A stretch of DNA of 38,682 bases from Corynebacterium sp. Lineage in GTDB: Bacteria > Actinomycetota > Actinomycetes > Mycobacteriales > Mycobacteriaceae. Below the pieces are notes generated by a model that saw nothing but the letters and a program-made list of their open reading frames with translations, was not told the DNA's origin and searched no databases. Below are positions 33,336 through 38,682 of the stretch, one piece after another; position 1 is the stretch's first letter; every line of letters begins with the position of its first letter. The DNA lies in NCBI GenBank assembly GCA_030530985.1, contig JAUMTX010000008.1, positions 1 through 38,682 on the forward strand. Direction: 5' to 3'. The translations under genes were made by a program, and so were the position numbers.

Positions 33336-36300
33336 ATGTCCACTAAGCCAACTCCTGATAATCGCAAGCCTAAAAATAGCGCTGAGAAAAGCACTAATAA
33401 CCCCACCAAGCCTTCCCGCAGGCGCAGGGGTTCCGGCCCTGGTAACCGCCAGCCGGTCTTCCCTGCCGCCAAGGCACTCTTCCCCCGCCTTGACGGGGTG
33501 CCTTTGCGTGCCCGCGCTGCCCTGCGCCGCAAGATTCGTGGCATTAAGGATGATGCAGGTGTTGAGGCTGTTTCCGCGGAGATTGCTAAGGCGGAGGCGC
33601 GCGTAGCGGCTATTAATGCCGCTATTCCTGAGGTCACCTATCCTGATTTGCCGGTCAGTGCCCGGCGCGAGGATATTCTTGCGGCCATTGAGCAGAATCA
33701 GGTTGTGATTATTGCCGGTGAGACTGGTAGTGGTAAGACTACGCAGATTCCGAAGATGTGTGTGGACTTGGGTCGTGGTCGTTTGGGCATGATTGGCCAT
33801 ACCCAGCCGCGTAGGCTTGCGGCGCGTAGTGTGGCGGAGCGTATTGCGGAGGAGCTTGGTCAGGATATTGGCGAGTCGGTGGGTTATGCGATTCGCTTTG
33901 ATGATCGTGTGGGCCCGAATACGGCGGTCAAGCTTATGACTGACGGCATTATTTTGGCGGAGCTTGCCCGCGATCCGCTTCTTCTTGCCTATGACACGTT
34001 GATTATTGATGAGGCCCATGAGCGTAGTCTGAATATTGACTTCTTGCTGGGATATATTAAGCAGCTTCTTCCCCGCCGCCCTGATTTGAAGGTGATTATT
34101 ACTTCGGCGACTATTGACCCGGAGCGTTTTGCCGAGCATTTTGATGGTGCCCCGATTATTGAGGTTTCTGGTCGTACCTATCCTGTTGAGGTGCGCTATC
34201 GCCCGGTGGAGGAGATCACCGAGTCGAATGATATGAATGATGCGGTCCTTGCAGCCCTTGAGGAGCTTATGGCTGAGGGTGATGGGGATATTCTGTGCTT
34301 CTTTGCTACTGAGCGTGAGATTCGCGATATGTTGGAGCTGATTGAGGCCCAGAATTGGCGCAATACTCATGCGGTGCCGCTTTTTGGTCGTCTGTCTAAT
34401 GAGGAGCAGCACCGTATCTTTAGTCCCCATGCGGGTAGGCGTATTGTGCTTTCCACGAATATTGCGGAGACTTCGCTGACTGTTCCTGGTATTCACTATG
34501 TGGTGGATACGGGTCTTGCCCGTATTTCGCGCTATTCGGTGCGCACGAAGGTGCAGCGTCTTCCTATTGAGCCTATTTCCCAGGCGTCAGCTAATCAGCG
34601 TTCGGGTCGTTGTGGCCGTATTGCTGATGGTGTGGCTATTCGCTTGTATTCGGAGCAGGATTTTCTTTCCCGTACGGAGTATACGGATCCGGAGATTCTT
34701 CGTACTAACTTGGCTTCGGTGATTCTTCAGATGGAGAGTCTTGGCCTCGGCGATATTCCTTTCGTTCAGGCCCCGGAGCCCAAGGCCTTGCGTGATGGTA
34801 AGAATCTGCTTTATGAGCTTCAGGCTCTTCGCCATGAGGCGGATTTGCGCCAGCCTATTCGACGCCAAGTCGGTAAGCCTTCTGCCCTGCTTACTCCTAT
34901 TGGTCGTACTCTTGCCAAGATTCCGGTGGATCCGCGTCTTGGCCGTATGCTTGTGGCCGCTAATCAGAATGGTGTGCTCTACCAGACTTTGGTAATTGTG
35001 GCGGCCCTGTCTATTCAGGATGTTCGTGAGCGCCCGTTGGAGTTTCAGGCCCAGGCGGATCAGCAGCATGCCCGCTTTAAGGACACAACTTCTGATTTCA
35101 TGTCCTATCTCAAGCTGTGGGAGTATATTCGCGAAACTCGTAAGGAGCTTTCGGGTAATCAGTTCCGTAAGCGCATGAAGGCAGAGTATTTGCACTATGT
35201 GCGTATCCGCGAGTGGATGGATTTGGTCACCCAGTTGCGTGAGGTCTGCCAGGAGTTGGAGTGGAATTCGAGCCGTCCGGCTGTGAATAATACTGAGTCG
35301 GACCGTATTCACCAGGCCCTGCTTACTGGTCTTTTGGGCAATATTGGTGCCCGTATTCAGGAGACCCAGCAGTTCCAGGGTGCTCGTGGCACGCAGTTGA
35401 TGATTTTCCCGGGTAGTGCGCTTGCTAAGAAGCCACCGCAGTTTATTATGGCTGCCCAGATTGTGGAGACTACTCGCCTGTGGGCCCGTGATGTGGCGCA
35501 GATTGATCCTGCCTGGTTGGAGGATATTGCCGGTGATCTTCTTCGCCGTTCCTATTCGGAGCCACATTGGTCTTCCAAGCGCCAGGCCGCCATGTGTTAT
35601 GAGCGCTGCCAGCTCTATGGTGTGACTATTTATGCGGATCGTCTCACTGCCTACCAGAAGGTGGATCCTGAGGCGGCGCGCGATATGTTTATTCGTAATG
35701 CCTTGGTGCAGGGCGAGTGGTCGACTCACCATAACTTCTTCCACCAGAATCAGAAGGCTTTGCAGCGCGCCCAGGAGATTGAGGAGAAGGCGCGTCGCCG
35801 CGATCTTCTCATTGATGATGAGCGTCTGTACAGTTTCTATGATGCGCGTATTCCGCAGAGTGTGACTAGTGGTGCGCATTTTAATTCGTGGTTTAAGAAG
35901 CAGGATCCGCACTGCCTGGATTTCGATCCGGAGAAGTTGCTCCATGAGGATGCCAAGGACATTTCTACTAGTGATTTCCCTGATCACTGGGGTGATTATG
36001 AGCTGTCCTATGTCTTTGACCCCACCGATAAGAATGATGGTGTGAGCATGCGTATCCCTGTTCCGCTAATTGCGGCTGTGGATCGCGCGGGCACTGACTG
36101 GCTGGTTCCTGGTATGCGCCATGAGCTGGTTACTGAACTGATACGCACCCTTCCTAAGGCTTTGCGACGCCTCGTCGTGCCAGCCCCAGATTGGGCAGCC
36201 AAGGTGACCCCACAGCTTTCTGAGATGGAGGATCAGAGGCAGCCTATTACCCGCGCCTTGGCGAGCCTCCTGCCGCGCGGTATTGATGATTCTGATTTTG

Positions 36301-37271
36301 CCCCTGAGAAGTTGCCGAATCATCTGCGTATGAACTTCCTTGCGATTGATAAGCGAGGCAAGGTCATTGATCAGGACCGTGACTTGGCTAAGCTTCAGTC
36401 CCGCCATGCCCACCATGGGGCTGCGGAGATGGGTGCCTGGGATAAGGACTTGGGTGGCGAATTTACCCGCACTGTGGATGGTAAGCAGGTGCGCACCTTC
36501 CCTGCTTTGACTATTGTCAAGGATAAGCAGGGTAAGCAAGAGGTGCGTGTGAAGGCCATGCCGACTAAGCAGCAGGCTGAGGCCGCTATGTTGCAGACCA
36601 CGGTGGCTATGTTGGGCGCCCATATTTCTGTCAAGGCTAACCAGATGGTCAAGGGCCTTCCCTTGAATCAGCGCGTGGCTTTGGATCATTATCCGCATGG
36701 TGGCCTGGAGGGTTTGGTTAATGATGCCCGTATTGCGGCCATTCGTGATGCCATGTTTGCCCATGGTGGCCCGGCCACAAGCCCTGAGGCCTATGCTGCT
36801 TTGGAAAAGACTATTAGCCCGGAGATTCCTGGTCGTGTCCGCCAGATTATTGTGGCTGTTACCCCTGGTATTGAGGCTTGGGTGCGCACCAATAATGAGT
36901 TGAATAAGTGGACCGGCGAGGCCATTGACGATATGAAGAAGCAGCTGGCCACAGTGCTGCCACCTAATGCGGTTTCTATTTTCGGCGCGGAGCGCCTCAA
37001 GCATCTGCCCCGATATATGGCGGCTATTAATATCCGCATGGATGATATGGGCCGCGATCCGGATAAGGATGCTGACCGCCAGGATGAGGTTAATCGCCTC
37101 GAGGCACTGCTGCCCACCCAGGTGCAGCAGACCAAGGAGGGCAAGGATATTCTATGGATGATCCAGGAATTCCGTGTTTCCCTCTTTGCTCAGCGCCTGG
37201 GCACCAGTGGCCCTGTGAGTGCCCGCCGTATTGAAAAGGCCATTGAAAAACTTGGCCTTTCCATTAATTAA
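33336..37271 (+). CDS. hrpA: ATP-dependent DEAH-box RNA helicase HrpA
   Basis: HrpA is a large DEAH RNA helicase implicated in mRNA processing and rescue of stalled ribosomes in other bacteria. The 1311-aa length is normal. A basic, disordered N-terminus (1-40) is followed by Walker A GETGSGKTT (128-136), DEAH (225-228) with ERSLNIDFLLGY, SATID, and motif VI around QRSGRCGR. HA2/OB-type domains and the long DUF3418 C-terminus follow. The frame extends upstream to 33279, but the ATG at 33336 is right after a -10 box. Proline CCG/CCT and alanine GCG codons appear more common than in neighbouring genes, and long shadow frames occur on the other strand. It ends 2 bp from the convergent nrdR. Confidence 0.95.
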   Translation: MSTKPTPDNRKPKNSAEKSTNNPTKPSRRRRGSGPGNRQPVFPAAKALFPRLDGVPLRARAALRRKIRGIKDDAGVEAVSAEIAKAEARVAAINAAIPEVTYPDLPVSARREDILAAIEQNQVVIIAGETGSGKTTQIPKMCVDLGRGRLGMIGHTQPRRLAARSVAERIAEELGQDIGESVGYAIRFDDRVGPNTAVKLMTDGIILAELARDPLLLAYDTLIIDEAHERSLNIDFLLGYIKQLLPRRPDLKVIITSATIDPERFAEHFDGAPIIEVSGRTYPVEVRYRPVEEITESNDMNDAVLAALEELMAEGDGDILCFFATEREIRDMLELIEAQNWRNTHAVPLFGRLSNEEQHRIFSPHAGRRIVLSTNIAETSLTVPGIHYVVDTGLARISRYSVRTKVQRLPIEPISQASANQRSGRCGRIADGVAIRLYSEQDFLSRTEYTDPEILRTNLASVILQMESLGLGDIPFVQAPEPKALRDGKNLLYELQALRHEADLRQPIRRQVGKPSALLTPIGRTLAKIPVDPRLGRMLVAANQNGVLYQTLVIVAALSIQDVRERPLEFQAQADQQHARFKDTTSDFMSYLKLWEYIRETRKELSGNQFRKRMKAEYLHYVRIREWMDLVTQLREVCQELEWNSSRPAVNNTESDRIHQALLTGLLGNIGARIQETQQFQGARGTQLMIFPGSALAKKPPQFIMAAQIVETTRLWARDVAQIDPAWLEDIAGDLLRRSYSEPHWSSKRQAAMCYERCQLYGVTIYADRLTAYQKVDPEAARDMFIRNALVQGEWSTHHNFFHQNQKALQRAQEIEEKARRRDLLIDDERLYSFYDARIPQSVTSGAHFNSWFKKQDPHCLDFDPEKLLHEDAKDISTSDFPDHWGDYELSYVFDPTDKNDGVSMRIPVPLIAAVDRAGTDWLVPGMRHELVTELIRTLPKALRRLVVPAPDWAAKVTPQLSEMEDQRQPITRALASLLPRGIDDSDFAPEKLPNHLRMNFLAIDKRGKVIDQDRDLAKLQSRHAHHGAAEMGAWDKDLGGEFTRTVDGKQVRTFPALTIVKDKQGKQEVRVKAMPTKQQAEAAMLQTTVAMLGAHISVKANQMVKGLPLNQRVALDHYPHGGLEGLVNDARIAAIRDAMFAHGGPATSPEAYAALEKTISPEIPGRVRQIIVAVTPGIEAWVRTNNELNKWTGEAIDDMKKQLATVLPPNAVSIFGAERLKHLPRYMAAINIRMDDMGRDPDKDADRQDEVNRLEALLPTQVQQTKEGKDILWMIQEFRVSLFAQRLGTSGPVSARRIEKAIEKLGLSIN

Positions 37272-37273
37272 AA

Positions 37274-37732
37274 TCAGATATCTGTCTTTGCTTTGCGACG
37301 CATCCGCCTGATCTCAGTTTCAAAATCGGCGGCGCTTTCAAAGGACATATAGACGGAGGCGAAGCGGAGGTAGGCCACTTCGTCCAGGCGGCGCAGTGGC
37401 TCCAGAATAGCAAGGCCAATTTCATTGGCATTGATCTGTGAGGAGCCCTTGGTGCGCACGGCATTCTCTACCTCCTGGGCGAGGCGCTTCAAAGCATCAT
37501 CGCCCACATCGCGACCCTGACATGCGCGGCGCACACCATTAATTACCTTCTCTCGGGAGAATTCCTCGGTCACACCATTACGCTTAACCACGAGCAGTAC
37601 GCAGCGCTCCATCGTAGTAAAGCGGCCCTGGCAAGCTTCACACTCACGGCGGCGACGAATAGTGGTGCCATGATCCGTGCAACGAGAATCAATTACGCGG
37701 GAACCGGGATTCTGACAGAAAGGGCAATTCAT
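37274..37732 (-). CDS. nrdR: Transcriptional repressor of ribonucleotide reductase NrdR
   Basis: NrdR binds ATP/dATP and represses nrd operons. The 152-aa protein has the zinc ribbon (Cys3, Cys6, Cys31, Cys34, with IRRRREC and RFTTMER) and an ATP-cone from about 46-136 ([16 protein letters not shown]). The frame opens 16 codons upstream, but the ATG at 37732 gives the universal MNCPFC start and lies 7 nt after a perfect TATAAT. It is divergent from lexA, the usual corynebacterial neighbour, so nucleotide supply and DNA repair control are side by side. Confidence 0.96.
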   Translation of the reverse strand: MNCPFCQNPGSRVIDSRCTDHGTTIRRRRECEACQGRFTTMERCVLLVVKRNGVTEEFSREKVINGVRRACQGRDVGDDALKRLAQEVENAVRTKGSSQINANEIGLAILEPLRRLDEVAYLRFASVYMSFESAADFETEIRRMRRKAKTDI

Positions 37733-37739
37733 AGAGGCA

Positions 37740-37745
37740 ATTATA
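37740..37745 (-). promoter_or_regulatory. Consensus -10 (TATAAT) of leaderless nrdR transcript
   Basis: TATAAT on the minus strand ends 7 nt before the nrdR ATG. Transcription would start at the codon itself; no Shine-Dalgarno is present. Confidence 0.65.
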
Positions 37746-37810
37746 GCCAGCCACCACAGGAAAACCAACACACCGACCAATTTTTGGGTACGATAGATAC
37801 CAATAGTAAT

Positions 37811-37826
37811 TAGTACAGTTGTTTGA
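37811..37826 (+). promoter_or_regulatory. Candidate LexA (SOS) box before lexA
   Basis: The 16-bp site TAGTACAGTTGTTTGA matches 11 of 14 defined positions of the actinobacterial SOS box TCGAACA-N2-TGTTCGA. It overlaps a TACAGT -10-like element (37814-37819), so bound LexA would block its own promoter. Confidence 0.55.
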
Positions 37827-37873
37827 GGTGCCCTACCATCTCAAACTCTCCACCCCAGGACGGAAGAAGAATC

Positions 37874-38560
37874 ATGTCTCCTCGAAAGAAGAAGTCTATT
37901 AAAGGTGCGGAGGACCTCACTCCACGCCAACAGCAGATTCTCGCTGTGATCCAGAATTCCGTGAGTCTGCGCGGTTACCCACCCACCATCCGCGAAATTG
38001 GTAAGGCCACTGGCCTGACCTCCACCTCCTCAGTCGCCTACCAGCTCGAGGTCTTGGAGAAGCATGGCTTCCTCAAGCGCGGTGAGCGCGGTGCTCGCGC
38101 CTATGCGGTTCGCCAGAACAAGGATCTGGACAAGGTCCTTGAAAGCCTGACTGATGAGCCAGGCGATTTCGACTTTGCCACTAACTATGTTCCAGTGGTT
38201 GGCAGCATTGCCGCCGGCACCCCAATTACTGCCCGCGAAAATGTGGAGGACTACTTCTCCATGCCTAAGAGTATCGTCAAGGACGATAAGGCCTTCGCCC
38301 TTCGCGTCAAGGGTGACTCTATGGTGGACGCCGGCATTATGGATGGCGACTGGGTCATTGTGCAGCCACAGAACACCGCTGAGAATAAGGAAATTGTGGC
38401 AGCTCTCATTGATGGTGAAGCCACCGTCAAGTATTGGGATACCAATGATAAGGAGCACGGTCAGATTTGGCTCCAGCCCGCCAACCCAAACTATGCCCCT
38501 ATTGATGGCAATGATGCTGTCATCCTCGGCAAGGTCATTTCCCTTCTGCGCCGCTATTAA
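37874..38560 (+). CDS. lexA: SOS repressor LexA
   Basis: LexA represses DNA damage genes and cleaves itself when RecA filaments form. The 228-aa protein has an N-terminal winged helix (PPTIREIGKATGLTSTSSVAYQL, about 36-58). The self-cleavage site is Ala114-Gly115 (GSIAAGTP). Ser149 (GDSM) and Lys186 form the catalytic dyad, in a peptidase S24 domain. The frame opens 17 codons upstream, but the ATG at 37874, with GGAAG upstream, fits the family (MSPRKKK). A candidate SOS box sits about 50 bp upstream. A long hairpin follows the stop. Confidence 0.97.
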   Translation: MSPRKKKSIKGAEDLTPRQQQILAVIQNSVSLRGYPPTIREIGKATGLTSTSSVAYQLEVLEKHGFLKRGERGARAYAVRQNKDLDKVLESLTDEPGDFDFATNYVPVVGSIAAGTPITARENVEDYFSMPKSIVKDDKAFALRVKGDSMVDAGIMDGDWVIVQPQNTAENKEIVAALIDGEATVKYWDTNDKEHGQIWLQPANPNYAPIDGNDAVILGKVISLLRRY

Positions 38561-38599
38561 ATAGGCGCCCTTTACGGGCGCTCGCTCCGAGCGCTCTCT

Positions 38600-38655
38600 C
38601 CGGGCGGTTGAGTCTCAGGTTTCTTCGATTTGAGGCCCAGCCGCCCGGATTTCTT
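38600..38655 (+). terminator. Long hairpin downstream of lexA
   Basis: Arms 38600-38617 and 38631-38648 pair over 18 positions with two G-U pairs and one mismatch, followed by a T-rich tail. A smaller GCGCCC/GGGCGC hairpin precedes it at 38565-38581. A TATAAT at 38655-38660 probably belongs to a gene beyond the window. Confidence 0.7.
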
Positions 38656-38682
38656 ATAATTTATTAAGCTTCCACTACTACT

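Noticed and set aside
33270..37004. Minus-strand frames of 408, 466 and 312 codons inside hrpA
   Set aside because: The translations are rich in Arg, Leu, Ile and Asn without domains, and hrpA on the plus strand has complete helicase motifs.

Overview
The window looks like a chromosomal segment of a Corynebacterium-type actinobacterium of moderate GC. The evidence is an iron repressor that matches classical DtxR almost residue for residue, paired primary and primary-like sigma factors (sigA with a lysine/alanine-rich and acidic N-terminus, then sigB), and many actinobacterial families of unknown function (DUF3710, DUF3093, DUF4193, DUF3039, DUF3099, DUF4192, DUF3516). OxyR and the mycobacterial-type AhpC/AhpD pair sit together, and lexA is divergent from nrdR. 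From memory, the order is that of the conserved dxs-to-lexA backbone of corynebacteria. suhB (usually before ppgK) and galE (usually after dtxR) are not at their expected places. No rRNA, tRNA, CRISPR array, insertion sequence or phage gene was seen.

Layout. 1-6.2 kb: a 2030-aa secreted repeat protein of about 33 GA-like three-helix modules with a C-terminal hydrophobic anchor and no sortase motif. 6.2-10.8 kb, minus strand: dxs, a TRAM-type RNA m5U methyltransferase, DUF3710 and dut. 11.0-14.6 kb: DUF3093, DUF4193, ppgK and sigA. 14.8-17.0 kb: an accessory-looking module of a SirTM-type sirtuin, a zinc-dependent macrodomain and a divergent HxlR/DUF24 regulator, with repeated elements in the shared promoter region. 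17.1-21.1 kb: two divergent coupled pairs, DUF3039-helicase and DUF3099-methyltransferase. 21.3-23.6 kb: dtd, sigB, dtxR. 23.7-28.6 kb: DUF4192, then a regulatory region with three perfect DnaA boxes and a structured leader, then a PAC2 protein and a Ski2-like helicase. 28.6-33.3 kb: a stand-alone PTS EIIA, ahpD/ahpC divergent from oxyR, and two tandem paralogous membrane proteins. 33.3-38.6 kb: hrpA, nrdR, lexA.

Two themes connect the genes. One is global control: sigA, sigB, dtxR, oxyR, nrdR, lexA and an HxlR regulator lie within 25 kb. The other is oxidative and thiol stress: OxyR-AhpC-AhpD, a sigma-H-like promoter before sigB, and the sirtuin/macrodomain module, whose characterised relatives reversibly ADP-ribosylate lipoyl-carrier proteins during oxidative stress. 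At least seven genes have a -10 element placed so that transcription would begin at or next to the start codon, so leaderless mRNAs are probably common.

The most unusual items are the SirTM-macrodomain-HxlR module without its usual lipoyl-protein partners, the DnaA-box cluster and structured leader before the PAC2 gene, and the giant GA-module protein with a non-sortase tail.
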